Source: Chryseobacterium gregarium DSM 19109 (GTDB lineage Bacteria > Bacteroidota > Bacteroidia > Flavobacteriales > Weeksellaceae). From it: DNA of 64,000 nt. Shown here in pieces: positions 10,143-20,466 of the stretch. Every line of letters starts with the position of its first letter. The stretch's first letter is position 1. The notes beneath the pieces were generated by a model. That model saw only the letters and a program-made list of their open reading frames with translations. It did no database searches and was not told the origin of the DNA. The position numbers were made by a program, and so were the translations under genes. The stretch lies in the NCBI RefSeq assembly GCF_000430845.1, contig NZ_KE387264.1, positions 2,750-66,749 on the forward strand, given 5' to 3'.

Positions 10143-11636
10143 TTAATTTGAATAAAATATTTTTCCTGTCCTGATGTAAAACCGGGTTTTCCCGCTTCTG
10201 TATCCCGGAATATTTCTGTATTCCAGGTAAAACGGGTAAGATCCTGAAGGGAATTCCGGTGAAGCGGCTTTCGCCTGTATCCCCGAAACCTCAATATCGA
10301 TCCACTGGTTTTCTGCTATTGCGGCATCTTGTGCAAAAAAAACTTTAAGCTTTTCATCTTTACGGGTATTCAGTTCTGTACCGTTCCTGTTTTTTATTTT
10401 CATATTGGCAGCCTGCCACACATCCGGCCTTATTATTTCTATCTGGCTGGAAGTTATTTCAAAAGATGAATTTTGCCCGAATGCCATACTTTCACCTGCA
10501 TTGTTTATTACTCTCAGTATGATCGTCTGTACTTCATTATCGCTGCCGTTGTACAAAGTGTCATTACCGAAAACAAATACATCGAAAGGACATCCGCCAG
10601 CACCCAGATTATCCTGGATGGCAATCGTCTGGTCTATGGTAACGGAATGATCTCCGGATAGCAGGGTATTCCCATGATCTTCTGTTTTTAATATACAGTT
10701 CGTGAGTTCCAATTGTACGAGCAGCTGGTCCTGGTTCCTCAAATTGACCAATTCTACATAAGAGATCGGAACCGTAAGCCTGTGGTCTTTTACCTGCATA
10801 GAATCCGTTTTTAATGGAATGCAGAAATCATCGCCTTCAGCAGTTACCGTTTCGGGGTACGGAAGACCTTGTTTCAGTTTAAAAAAACCCTTTTTGGCTT
10901 TCAGGAGGAGGTGTACATCTTTTCCGGAATCAAATTCTACGAGGTATTTACCGAAATCAATATCCAGAAACAGGCTTAATCCGCCATCTTCTAAAAATAA
11001 ACGGTCTTTATAATCCGCCCTGTTGTAAAGCCGGAAATGTATTGGACTGAAAACGGACAGATTATTTAAGTTCTGATAATTTCTTATTTTATCCAAAGCC
11101 GATGCATTGACTTCTTCCTGAATGCTCAGATCGGAAAACTTAATATCAGACGCTTTTCCTCCCTGCAGTTTTATTTCCCTGACGGATTCTGAAGAGATCG
11201 CCGCACTTCCTATTTCTTTATCAAACAAAAAAGTTTTTATCCTGTCCCTCTTAATAGTAACCGTCATGTTATACCAGGTATCCGGCGTGAGTTTTTCGCT
11301 GTGGTCCGCATTAATAAATAAAATATTATCCCGGATCGAAAGGCTGTACTGATCATCAATCCTGATAAACGGATCATACGCATTTCCCTCTGATAAAGTC
11401 TCATAATTAAAAAACACGTTGATGACATAGGATTTATCAGATCCGATCTTAAATACATCGAAACTAAAGTTTATAAAATCATGGTCTGCCAATGACAGAA
11501 AGCTTCCCCGCCGGGTATCGAAATCAATCTTTGAGCCTGATAAGCCTGAAGAAACCTTAATGTCTCTGTATAGGTTGATGATCTGCTGGTTTTCCAGACT
11601 GTCGAAAGGGTAGTTATAGGAGATGATATTGTCCAT
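10143..11636 (-). CDS. LamG/concanavalin-like domain protein, 497 aa
   Basis: The start is 12 bases after the stop of the 1360-aa gene. Residues about 25-165 have the pattern of a laminin-G/concanavalin-like lectin jelly roll: a hydrophobic strand, a dipolar loop, then DTWYNMTVTIKRDRIKTFLF and IKFSDLSIQEE at the end. This fold commonly binds glycans or proteins. The remaining residues (about 180-497) are beta-rich and unassigned. There is no signal peptide or transmembrane segment. With the tail-collar protein encoded next, it may supply recognition domains for a fibre-like assembly. The LamG call is by pattern only; the rest is unknown. Confidence 0.65.
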   Translation of the reverse strand: MDNIISYNYPFDSLENQQIINLYRDIKVSSGLSGSKIDFDTRRGSFLSLADHDFINFSFDVFKIGSDKSYVINVFFNYETLSEGNAYDPFIRIDDQYSLSIRDNILFINADHSEKLTPDTWYNMTVTIKRDRIKTFLFDKEIGSAAISSESVREIKLQGGKASDIKFSDLSIQEEVNASALDKIRNYQNLNNLSVFSPIHFRLYNRADYKDRLFLEDGGLSLFLDIDFGKYLVEFDSGKDVHLLLKAKKGFFKLKQGLPYPETVTAEGDDFCIPLKTDSMQVKDHRLTVPISYVELVNLRNQDQLLVQLELTNCILKTEDHGNTLLSGDHSVTIDQTIAIQDNLGAGGCPFDVFVFGNDTLYNGSDNEVQTIILRVINNAGESMAFGQNSSFEITSSQIEIIRPDVWQAANMKIKNRNGTELNTRKDEKLKVFFAQDAAIAENQWIDIEVSGIQAKAASPEFPSGSYPFYLEYRNIPGYRSGKTRFYIRTGKIFYSN

Positions 11637-11648
11637 CTGTTTTTTGGA

Positions 11649-14600
11649 TTAGAGTTGAGTGGATTTAATGGATATCCAGCCTTCTTTTAATATTAATTTC
11701 GGAATGTCAGGGTTCGAGATATTAAAATCCGGAATGGAATTTTTTTTGCTTTCAACAAGCTGAATCAGCCTTTTATCGTCTTCCGTCAGAGGTTCCTGAT
11801 TCGTAAATTCCCGGTACTTTTCTACGTTTATATAATACAGGTTTTCATCCGGGAAAAATGCTTCCTGACCGATCAATTCTTTAATTTTCAGCGTATTGAT
11901 ATCCTGTTCTTCCAAATCTTTTAAAGCCGGATCCTGCGGGATACGGTTCAGTATCGGTTTATTTTCCACTGAGAGCTTTTCTTTTTTTGCTTTTCGCAGG
12001 TCTATCCAGGACCATTTGTAGCGCTTATCTTTCATCAGTGAAATCTGAAGATTTTCTTTAGGGGTTATAACAGGGGACGTGAGCAGCGTCAGTTCGATCT
12101 TCCTAAGGGCATCTTTGATCTCGTTATACGGCAGGCCTATATTTTTTTCGGGTAAGATCCCGGATTTGAAAAACAGGCCGGCCTTCGGGTGAAGCAATGC
12201 AATAATAGATTTTTCACGGCCGTTAATGGTGGCAAATCCTTTCCCGTCTTCTTCTTTTGAAGCCATTGCAAACGCTGCAGGATGGTTCTCCTGTGGAATA
12301 ATATTCAATTCCTGTAAGGTTTCCCAGATAAGGTTCCCTTTTTCGGTAAATTGTTTTAAGATATCCGGCCTGGAAATACTGCCTTTGCTTTCAAGCCTGT
12401 TTTCAAGGAAATAAGCCACGGCTTCAAACTGATCACTCACAGAATTTTGATCCTCTTCCCTTAAATCAACGGTTCTGAAATTGCCCGGATTAAGTAACCC
12501 CGTAAAACGGTCCAGTAAAAAATACAGGTCGGGATTTATCAGGTCATTGATGTTGAACCGTTCAAAGATATTCTGTACGTTACGGGAAAGCCTATCCGGA
12601 TTGATAGGGGATTGGCTTAATTTTTCGAGCAGGTCCGTATTTAAAATACCCGACAACTGGGAACTTTCGTCCAGCGCCTTTTTTATTCTTGCCCGGATAC
12701 TTAATGTATCCGGAAAACGGCTTCTGGAAACAGGGGTATGAAAAATACTTTTCATCTCATGATACACCTTAATGCTTTTCTCCGCATCGGAACTGATCGC
12801 CGAAACCGTTTCGCTGTTGATATATAAAGTCTTATCCATGAAACCGTCTGAATCCTTGTGCCAATATCCGATCAGGCCGTCATTGTACTGGTTCACATCC
12901 CCGAAGCGGATCGGGAACTTAATGTTGCTCAATCCGTTTTCATGAGCTGAATGATCAGATACAATATCTTTATTTTTAACGTTATAGACCGGTTTTCCTT
13001 TAGAGACCAGCCGGTAATCTATTTTCGTGATGGCCATGGGGATAGAGGCTATGGTTTCCATCAGAGACGGATTCTGATAATTTTCCGGGGCAATATGTTC
13101 TAAATTATGCTGTATTTCCTTAATGACTTCAGCGGTAAAGCCGGGTTTCTTACTCTGTTCTAAAAACCATTTAACAATATCCTGAAGATCAGGATTTTCT
13201 ATCTTTTCAAGGGCTGCTTCATTTCCCTCATCTGACACGATGATAAAAGGCGTGGGTTCCCAGGTGCCTTCATCATTTACCGCACCGATATGCACGCCTT
13301 TATGATCGAAGAATTCAAGATGCTGATTAAGGAAAACCGGTATCATCCAGCCGATAACAGGACTTGTTGCCGTATCTGAGGTGTCATAATCGAATTTAAC
13401 TTCTAAAGCGGCCGGCTGTAAGAGCCTCGGGGGTAAAATAACCCAGTTTCGCTTATCTAAAAATGTCTGATTTTTTGTGGTAATGATTTTATCCGGGTAA
13501 AGTTTTTCTTCTCGCCCGAAACTGTCTATAATCCTGAGGCGGTTGATGCTTAATGCCCCGTTCCTGAGCGGGTTAAACGCAGACGAATCATGGGCTGATA
13601 ACAGGTTGATACTTCCTTTATGCCTGGTGAGTAAGGTATTAATCCCTGCCGCTGCTTTTTTGTGATTATGGAATCCGTTAGGGATTAAAGGCAGTACAGA
13701 CATGGCATTGCTCCGCTGAATCATCAGGTTATTAAAATCGGAAAGTGTAAATTCAAACAGATCTGTCTCATCAAGCTTAGACCTGTACTGTTCTAAAAGA
13801 TCATAAATCGGCTGATTGTTATTTCCGTGTTCAAATGTTTCTTTTGCCTTGTTGATTTTGTCGAGTACATACTCTTTCAAAGCACTGTCTACAAAAGAGT
13901 TTCCATAATAATGGCTCCCTGAAGCATGATAAGCAATGTTATCGAGATTATAATTTTTGATCAGATCGGCGTTCTGCTCATCTAGCTGATAAGTATCAAA
14001 TAAAAAATCAGAAGAGAAATTTCCATCGGCATCGTTGAGGTAATGGCCGTTCTTTTTGGGCAGGAACTCTGCATGCCATTCCACTTTGTACGTTTTCCAT
14101 ACATTCGCTGCAACTTCAGTCACCGGAAGTATATTATCCCCGGTAATTTTATTGATGATGGCATCGATACCGTCCTCTGTTTCTATAGCATCAATCTTGA
14201 GCTCCGGGGAGGTTCCTTTGTCATTGAAGGTACGGATCAGGGAATTTTTACCGGATGTTGAAATAATAACGGTGGGGGGCAAGGCTTCATAGAAATTAAG
14301 TTCGTTTTTTCTTTCGATGATTATTTTTGAGAGCGTTACATCCTTCAGTTCTTTTTTTAATGCCGGTTCATCCGAATTGCTGTTTAATACAGGCAAGTAT
14401 GTATTGGCTGCCGCTTTTATATCTTCTGTTTTATTGAGCAGCCGGTCGATAACCGACCCAATATTCTGATTGTTTTTTATCTGATGTTCAAGCCCTTCAG
14501 TGATGATATCAATTTTTTCCGCCAATTGCCCGCAGTACCTTTCTTCATATTTTAAGGCCTCTGTTTTAGACTCAATCTGCTCAAGAAATTTATTCAGATC

Positions 14601-15731
14601 GTTATTGGCAGAAGATCCCTCCAAAAACAATCTTGACAGGTAATTGGACCAGTCAATGTATAAATGTTCCAAACCGGAATAGAAATTCTGATAAGCAAGG
14701 TCGCATTCTCTCTGAAGTGCATTCAGTTTCCTGATATCCTTTGAAAACCGGTTCTCAATTTCATAGAGCACGACAGCGCTGTCCACGGGAAGATCATGAG
14801 CCGTTATCTGCCAGCTTGAAAATCCGCCTGTTACACTGAACTGTTTTTCATGCTGCTGGTGACGGAGGCGGGAAACCCAGTCTAATTTCCGGTCGCTTAA
14901 GCTCTCGGTATTCAATATAGATTCTATCTGCTCTTCCTTCCTTAATCTTTCAACCAGCGTTTCATCCTCATCGCTTAAATCTTCTAATATTAAAGCGGTT
15001 AAAGCTTCCGGAAGCGTGTTGGCGATCGCAATACTGAACCCTTCTGCCTGATTGCGGCTTTCTTCGGTTTTTATCCTGAAATTACCCGCAACAACAGGAA
15101 GGCTCCGGTCTCTCTCTGTCCAGCCGATGATGATATAGGATTCATCAAGAGCAGGATCAGGGTCATGAAACCCGAATATACTTCTGCAGTTGGCAAAATG
15201 CATGTCGAATGACAGGCTTCCCCAGCCGGCCGCCGTCAGATTGCCAAGATATTTATCCGGAGGCCTGGTCCCTTGATGTTCCCATTCACGACGGGAATAC
15301 TTCCTGCCGACATAATGGAATGTAAAGTCTCCTTCGGGATTCCCTTCCGGATAGCTGCAGGTGTTGTATTTATCCAGATCCGGATCATTAACATCCCAGA
15401 TGTAGTCACTCTCTATGACCCATTCCTGCTTTCCATGCCTGATATACCATCTGTCGGGAGCGGGAGGGAGGTTGCCCCGTTCATCGAATTTCTTAAAAAA
15501 TTTAGGTAAAGTGAAATGTAAATGTACTCCCTTTTCCAAATAAACAGCATTATCATAAGAAAACGGGCGGGGAATGACTGAACCGGTATTAAAAGGAGTA
15601 TTGGGATTTTCAAATACATCCTTTGGCCCGTTCATCCACGGAATATTTTCGAATCGTATATCCTGACCGATGATTTGCCGGGGCTGATCCAGCTCAAGTG
15701 CATTTATTTTTAAAGGGAGTAATTTAGGCAT
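11649..15731 (-). CDS. Giant uncharacterised protein of six-gene operon, 1360 aa
   Basis: The largest product in the window. The N-terminus (1-280) contains GVHLHFTLPKFF, APDRWYIRHGKQEWVIESDY and SYIIIGWTERDRSLP. From memory, these phrases resemble a widespread but unnamed bacterial family with a 'LHW-LP...PDRW' signature; this was not searched. Residues about 330-470 are strongly helical with heptad character, probably a coiled coil. The C-terminal part (about 690-1360) is mixed alpha/beta and includes VIGWMIPVFLNQHLEFFD. No signal peptide, membrane helix or enzymatic motif is evident. It is second in the operon, 28 bases after the first gene. It could be the main scaffold of the assembly. 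Confidence 0.75.
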   Translation of the reverse strand: MPKLLPLKINALELDQPRQIIGQDIRFENIPWMNGPKDVFENPNTPFNTGSVIPRPFSYDNAVYLEKGVHLHFTLPKFFKKFDERGNLPPAPDRWYIRHGKQEWVIESDYIWDVNDPDLDKYNTCSYPEGNPEGDFTFHYVGRKYSRREWEHQGTRPPDKYLGNLTAAGWGSLSFDMHFANCRSIFGFHDPDPALDESYIIIGWTERDRSLPVVAGNFRIKTEESRNQAEGFSIAIANTLPEALTALILEDLSDEDETLVERLRKEEQIESILNTESLSDRKLDWVSRLRHQQHEKQFSVTGGFSSWQITAHDLPVDSAVVLYEIENRFSKDIRKLNALQRECDLAYQNFYSGLEHLYIDWSNYLSRLFLEGSSANNDLNKFLEQIESKTEALKYEERYCGQLAEKIDIITEGLEHQIKNNQNIGSVIDRLLNKTEDIKAAANTYLPVLNSNSDEPALKKELKDVTLSKIIIERKNELNFYEALPPTVIISTSGKNSLIRTFNDKGTSPELKIDAIETEDGIDAIINKITGDNILPVTEVAANVWKTYKVEWHAEFLPKKNGHYLNDADGNFSSDFLFDTYQLDEQNADLIKNYNLDNIAYHASGSHYYGNSFVDSALKEYVLDKINKAKETFEHGNNNQPIYDLLEQYRSKLDETDLFEFTLSDFNNLMIQRSNAMSVLPLIPNGFHNHKKAAAGINTLLTRHKGSINLLSAHDSSAFNPLRNGALSINRLRIIDSFGREEKLYPDKIITTKNQTFLDKRNWVILPPRLLQPAALEVKFDYDTSDTATSPVIGWMIPVFLNQHLEFFDHKGVHIGAVNDEGTWEPTPFIIVSDEGNEAALEKIENPDLQDIVKWFLEQSKKPGFTAEVIKEIQHNLEHIAPENYQNPSLMETIASIPMAITKIDYRLVSKGKPVYNVKNKDIVSDHSAHENGLSNIKFPIRFGDVNQYNDGLIGYWHKDSDGFMDKTLYINSETVSAISSDAEKSIKVYHEMKSIFHTPVSRSRFPDTLSIRARIKKALDESSQLSGILNTDLLEKLSQSPINPDRLSRNVQNIFERFNINDLINPDLYFLLDRFTGLLNPGNFRTVDLREEDQNSVSDQFEAVAYFLENRLESKGSISRPDILKQFTEKGNLIWETLQELNIIPQENHPAAFAMASKEEDGKGFATINGREKSIIALLHPKAGLFFKSGILPEKNIGLPYNEIKDALRKIELTLLTSPVITPKENLQISLMKDKRYKWSWIDLRKAKKEKLSVENKPILNRIPQDPALKDLEEQDINTLKIKELIGQEAFFPDENLYYINVEKYREFTNQEPLTEDDKRLIQLVESKKNSIPDFNISNPDIPKLILKEGWISIKSTQL

Positions 15732-15759
15732 TGAAGACTTATGGTTTTCCGGTATCGAT

Positions 15760-16689
15760 TTATTTATCTTCCTTAAGAAGAAGCGTATCGTTTTCTTTGA
15801 TTTTGCCGTTTAATTCTTTCAATAAAGCGTTAAGATCTTTGTTCACATCCTGAGCTTCATAATGAATAAGGGAGGCTTTTTTGAACCTGATTCCTAAAGA
15901 CTCCAGGAAACTGTCCTCATTCTGTATGTTATTTTTAATAATCTCATTCTCAGCTTCTGTGACAGCTTTTTGGGCATTATTAATATCCGCAGGTATCTTT
16001 TTTTCTTCGGTAATTCTCAGGTAGGCTTTGGCCATACTTAAATATTTTTTCAGCGCTTTATCTCTTTCTGCAGGATCCTGGGTTTTCCCGGCTGCTTTAG
16101 CATCAGTAACAATTTTTTCTGCACTTTGCCATGCTGTTTTTGCATTGGTAACATCATCCTGATTAACCGTGTTTTCCAGATTCAGATAATAAAAATTATA
16201 TTTTCCTATTCCATTGGCATCACAGCCTAATTCGCCTTTTAATCCGTCTATGTTGGCAAATTCCAAAGCAGACTGAATACTTTCGTTTTTTATCCTGCTG
16301 CTGTCCACGTCACCTTTACCGATCAGTCTTTTGTCTGCGCTTATATAAAGCGCCTTGATGTCAACGCCCAATACTTCCACATTGCCGTATATGATGGTAT
16401 TGGAGGCATTTACATAGACCTCTTTGCTGTCCACCGCATCTTTAAATATAAATCCTTTTTTTCTGTCTTTACAATCATTAACAGCAGAAAGATCATAAAT
16501 CAGATCGGCTGCTGATGCCTTCAGGCTCTTTTTGAGTTCTTCACCAGCAGCTAACTTAGCTATTTCCGTTTCTGTTTTGTCACTTTGGATAATTATCAAC
16601 TTATCATAGCTGTTACCGTCACCTTCCACGGTCAGGACTAAATACGGTTTATCACTGTCAAAGACTCTTTTAAAACTTTTTAACGCCAT
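15760..16689 (-). CDS. First gene of six-gene operon, coiled-coil protein
   Basis: A 309-residue protein starting MALKSFKRVF. I do not recognise a family. The N-terminal 130 residues are predicted mixed alpha/beta. Residues about 175-309 are alanine-, lysine- and glutamate-rich with heptad-like spacing, probably a long helical stalk. There is no signal peptide. Its position at the head of the operon, opposite in orientation to the GLPGLI gene, means the operon promoter should lie in 16690-17449. A CAAAAGTA match to the reversed Bacteroidota -7 box lies at 16844-16851, which is weak evidence alone. It could be a small structural or chaperone-like partner of the giant protein. Confidence 0.7.
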   Translation of the reverse strand: MALKSFKRVFDSDKPYLVLTVEGDGNSYDKLIIIQSDKTETEIAKLAAGEELKKSLKASAADLIYDLSAVNDCKDRKKGFIFKDAVDSKEVYVNASNTIIYGNVEVLGVDIKALYISADKRLIGKGDVDSSRIKNESIQSALEFANIDGLKGELGCDANGIGKYNFYYLNLENTVNQDDVTNAKTAWQSAEKIVTDAKAAGKTQDPAERDKALKKYLSMAKAYLRITEEKKIPADINNAQKAVTEAENEIIKNNIQNEDSFLESLGIRFKKASLIHYEAQDVNKDLNALLKELNGKIKENDTLLLKEDK

Positions 16690-17449
16690 TTTTATATAAT
16701 TTAAATGATTAATGTATTACGATTATGATACGGTTATGTTTTTCTGACTTCTTAACCAGGACTTTAGTAAAATTATAATTCCTTTCTTAAATCAGACTTC
16801 TGTTTAATATGCAAACAGGGTTTTATGCTTTTGTATTCTCCTACAAAAGTAACAACTCCATAAAGCATATTCATACGTATAAATACGGGATTTTGATTTT
16901 TCTGGCTAAAGTGTCGTTCTATACAACAAGGCCCGGCTGTTTTGAACGTGTGAATTTTATTAAAGGCCTGAAGTTATTACGGTATACCGATGATCGTTTG
17001 TTTAGAATGGAACCCCTTTTCTGACCATGATACTATCTGAAATAGCTTATTAATCCTGTTGTACTTCTGCTAATGCTGATTATACTGTTCCGGTATTGGA
17101 TATTATTATCTCTTAAAAGTTTAAACCGGTTTATATAGACACAGTACATCTTTAAAGCCATCGCTCCCAATTAAAATCTTTAAGCATAAGTGCTGACCTG
17201 TGTCTTCGGAAATCTTTAAAATATTTCTACCTTATCATCAGCGTATTAATGAATTTATACGCTTATCACTAGAAAAATAGTTGTTTGCTTCAATTTAATC
17301 TCTATATTCGTATCACTAATTCATTAGTGATAATTTGAGTTGAAGTTGTGACATATTTCAATTAAAACTGAAAAGGAAGCTTTATTGATCGTAAAGCACC
17401 TGAATGCAGTATTTTGTGACAGAATATAACCTATCAATAAAATATTAAA
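16690..17449. other. Divergent intergenic region, likely promoters for both sides
   Basis: This 760-base AT-rich gap separates the minus-strand operon from the plus-strand GLPGLI gene. A 71-codon frame at 16809-17024 has no family resemblance and poor coding character. One candidate minus-strand -7 box (CAAAAGTA, 16844-16851) was seen without a clear partner -33 box. It probably carries promoters in both directions. Confidence 0.4.
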
Positions 17450-18277
17450 ATGAAATTATTAACAGCCATTGTTTTTCTGATCTTCGGGTTTTCAGTCCGC
17501 GGGCAGGCCACCCGCTTTTCTTATGAATACCGGTTCATTCCTGATTCCACCAATATATCTGATGTAAAACATGAGATGATGAATCTGGATACTTCAACAT
17601 CAGGATCAAAATTTTACAGTTATACAAAATACAAATCAGATTCGATGATGAAGGTAAACCTTGACCGGCAGCTTACCGGAACGGGCACGATGAATGTGAA
17701 ACCTAACATGGAGCGGGGATCGGTTAAATATTCAGTCACCAAAAAATACCCGGACTATAAAACATTTTTACATGCTGCCATTCTAGCAGACAAATATAAG
17801 ATGGCTGAAGAAAGACCTGTTGTCTGGAAAATAACTTCTGAAAAAAAGATCATAGGGGAATGGAAAACCCAAAAAGCAGAAACTGATTTTGCAGGGAGGC
17901 ACTGGTCTGCATGGTTCACCGCAGATATTCCCATTCAGGACGGGCCCTATAAATTTCACGGGCTTCCGGGACTTATTGTGGAGATTGAAGATCAGACCCA
18001 ATCTCATATTTTTACTTTAAAGGCCGTGAAAAACATCAGTGCTTCCGAGGAGAATTTTTTAGATCTCACTGGAATTGAGATCAGCCCGAAACAATACAGT
18101 AAATTGCTGAAGGATTATGAAAATGATCCTGCAGCAGGCGTTAAAAAGCTGATGATGGGCGGTATGACCATGGTACGGAAAGATGGACCGGGCAGTTCAC
18201 TGAAAGATCAGGAAAACCGTTTAAAGGCCAGAATCAAGAAAGACAACAACAGGATTGAACTCAGCACATCTTTGTGA
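17450..18277 (+). CDS. GLPGLI family exported protein
   Basis: A 275-residue protein with a signal peptide (residues 1-19, ending VRGQA). The diagnostic motif GPYKFHGLPGLIVEIED lies near residue 165-181, which defines the GLPGLI family (TIGR01200, Porph_ging). It begins as usual with a YEY-type strand and ends with a charged tail containing NNRIEL. Members are periplasmic or outer-membrane-associated proteins of Bacteroidota of unknown function, often near TonB-dependent receptors or regulators. None of those is adjacent here. The length is normal for the family. Confidence 0.9.
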   Translation: MKLLTAIVFLIFGFSVRGQATRFSYEYRFIPDSTNISDVKHEMMNLDTSTSGSKFYSYTKYKSDSMMKVNLDRQLTGTGTMNVKPNMERGSVKYSVTKKYPDYKTFLHAAILADKYKMAEERPVVWKITSEKKIIGEWKTQKAETDFAGRHWSAWFTADIPIQDGPYKFHGLPGLIVEIEDQTQSHIFTLKAVKNISASEENFLDLTGIEISPKQYSKLLKDYENDPAAGVKKLMMGGMTMVRKDGPGSSLKDQENRLKARIKKDNNRIELSTSL

Positions 18278-18803
18278 TAAAGACCATAACATATTCAGGG
18301 TGCCGGAATATTGATATCAATCTATTATTTCGGGACATTATGATAATCTAAAGGATATAGGGTTGCAGTAATACTCTGTAATGCCAAAGATCAACAGGAA
18401 TTCATAGTAATTTTTTAACACTTGCATAAAAAGCTTTGAAAATTTAAACAATTGTATGATATCATGCAGATTTTACGTAAAAACAAAACATGATAAGGGA
18501 ATTACAGACCCAGGAACGAGATTATCAGAAGGCTATCCTTTTGGGGAGCAGGAATATAAAATATCATTTAAAACCGTGAAAAGATAAATCATGCCCCGAA
18601 ATCGTTACCGGAGAATTAAAATGGGATGTTCTTAAAATAATGGTCCAGAAAATGGTGAGTCTTAAATCCGGGCGAAACAGGGGGTTACTATGAATTTAAA
18701 GGAATTATGGGATAAATGTTGTGTCTGAACTGATTTAAACGTAATTTTTCAAAACTAAATCGTAAATAATTGTTGAATGAATTTTTTAAATCTTTAACTG
18801 ATT
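18278..18803 (+). other. Gap with possible gene relics before the immunity-type island
   Basis: No intact gene is seen. Around 18490-18580 a short frame reads like the end of a coding sequence (GYPFGEQEYKISFKTVKR then stop), and a second short piece lies near 18670-18730. They lack starts and are interrupted, so they look like decayed remnants. The TTTAAA-rich end (18770-18800) may hold the promoter of the next gene. Confidence 0.35.
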
Positions 18804-19382
18804 ATGGCAAACAGAAGCTTTATGTATACAACAGACCGGTATCAGCAAAATCCGGCTGATGCCACCGGCCTTTCAGAATATGATAACCATGTACATCCTT
18901 TATATTGGTTAATGGTATCCTGTGAAAGCGAAATGATCTTCTCGAACGTCACTGAAGAAACCGATAAAACAGCGGTTGCCGGTAAATTCAACGAAGGAAA
19001 ACAATTGGTTATCAATTTTTTAGAATTGCTGCTGACCTATGATGAGCTGTACCGGACGGATTCATTCAGGGATTTTGTTGAAGAGACAAAAGAGATCCTG
19101 AACCGCCGCAAACATCAATATGCTGTTCTTGAGAATTTCGAAATCGTAGAACTGAGCGGTAATAATTTCGTTCCGGACACCTTCCCGGAATTAAAAAATA
19201 TCAGACAGGAAATAAAAGGGCTCTATGCTAAGCATCTCAACGGAAATCTAAGTGCCGGAGATATCCGGGAATCGGAATTTTACAATGATTTTGATGACGT
19301 GTGTACTGAATGGGGAGAAATTGAGCATGAAGAAACGGACTGGTCAGACTTTTGGATGGAGACCCTCTATCATGACCTTTAA
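18804..19382 (+). CDS. Small cytosolic immunity-type protein (MANRS family)
   Basis: A 192-residue acidic soluble protein without signal peptide. It begins MANRSFMYTTD, an opening I associate with an uncharacterised family (possibly DUF7822) found among SUKH-type immunity genes; this is recalled, not searched. The rest is mostly helical with conserved-looking tryptophans (PLYWLM near 34, TDWSDFWMETLYHDL at the end). It is the first gene of the plus-strand half of the island, 82 bases before the next gene. An immunity role is inferred from context only. Confidence 0.6.
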   Translation: MANRSFMYTTDRYQQNPADATGLSEYDNHVHPLYWLMVSCESEMIFSNVTEETDKTAVAGKFNEGKQLVINFLELLLTYDELYRTDSFRDFVEETKEILNRRKHQYAVLENFEIVELSGNNFVPDTFPELKNIRQEIKGLYAKHLNGNLSAGDIRESEFYNDFDDVCTEWGEIEHEETDWSDFWMETLYHDL

Positions 19383-19464
19383 AATGATGATCGCAATTTT
19401 CTGCATACAGTAAAGATTAGTTTAAAAGATCATTAATGCAAAAACAGTTATCAGATACCAGAAT

Positions 19465-20226
19465 ATGCAAAAAGACCCGCTGAAATCTGTCGCCAGGATG
19501 ATATTAAAGGAAAAATTTCCGGAATTTGAAAATTTAACTAACGGACCAAGATCTGCTGTACCGGCATTTCTGAGAGGCCACACGAATATCATAGAAAGTA
19601 TTATTGATGTTGATTATTATGCTGAAAACATTGAAGAATTAACAGAAACGGTCATTTTCCTTGCCGTTGCGGTAAAAAACAGACTAATCGAGACCGTTGA
19701 CTGGAGCGGAGAAGAATATTCCGGGCAGGTGAAGCGTGGGATCAGCAGCATATTGAAGCAGCAAGATCGTATTCCGGTAAAGTGGAGCCCCAAAAATCCG
19801 GAAACTAAAGTTTTAGCTTTAACCCGGAAGCGTGGAGAATTTCTTCCCTTACTTTTTCGTGAGCTGGATAAAGAACTCGAAGCCGCAAACTTATCAATCG
19901 GGTTTTTTGAATGCGGGGATGATGCCTATCATTATTTTGTACTGCCTGCACAAGAATTTGAACAGATTTTTAATATTCAGGATGAAGGCTTTATTATCCT
20001 TGATACCAATATTTATGACCTCTGTATTTCAGACACAGGACCGAACGCGGCGAAGGTCATGATCTACCTGAAAAACAGGTTCAATATCTCATTATCCGAA
20101 ATCAAAACCTTTATGCAGCAGGATGATATACTGATAGGCACCGGTACCATGTCTGTTATGAATTTTCTGAAAAATGAAGTCGAAAGCTTAGGGGTAACGA
20201 CGCACATCAGGAAAAAAGACGGCTGA
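19465..20226 (+). CDS. Hypothetical protein, 253 aa, in immunity island
   Basis: A soluble acidic protein without signal peptide or membrane segment. No family is recognised with confidence. The middle (about 130-180) contains LTRKRGEFLPLLFRELDKEL and IGFFECGDDAYHYFVLP, a compact alpha/beta pattern resembling small immunity-type folds. The codon use and size fit its neighbours. An immunity role is possible by context. A gap of 240 bases follows with an 18-codon relic-like frame at about 20344. Confidence 0.55.
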   Translation: MQKDPLKSVARMILKEKFPEFENLTNGPRSAVPAFLRGHTNIIESIIDVDYYAENIEELTETVIFLAVAVKNRLIETVDWSGEEYSGQVKRGISSILKQQDRIPVKWSPKNPETKVLALTRKRGEFLPLLFRELDKELEAANLSIGFFECGDDAYHYFVLPAQEFEQIFNIQDEGFIILDTNIYDLCISDTGPNAAKVMIYLKNRFNISLSEIKTFMQQDDILIGTGTMSVMNFLKNEVESLGVTTHIRKKDG

Positions 20227-20466
20227 AAAATGAGCCCGGAAAATGGATGAATCCGGAATTTTCATAGAATTTAAGACCTCATATAATCGCTTGAATTTAG
20301 GGATGATCAAATAAAAAACGGATAAACAACAGGCTGAAAATAGATGGAATTTGAAAAACAGAAGTTAGAAGAACTGATACATAAAAATTTGAAATCATAA
20401 CACCAAATACAAAAATGTTTATTTAATAGTATTTTTTAAAAAGACACCGCCAAATTTATATTATTT

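Noticed and set aside
4482..16689. A prophage or standard contractile injection system
   Set aside because: No sheath, tube, baseplate, terminase, capsid, integrase or AAA ATPase gene is recognisable in or next to the operon.
16809..17024. 71-codon plus-strand frame
   Set aside because: No family resemblance, low coding character, and it lies in a promoter region.
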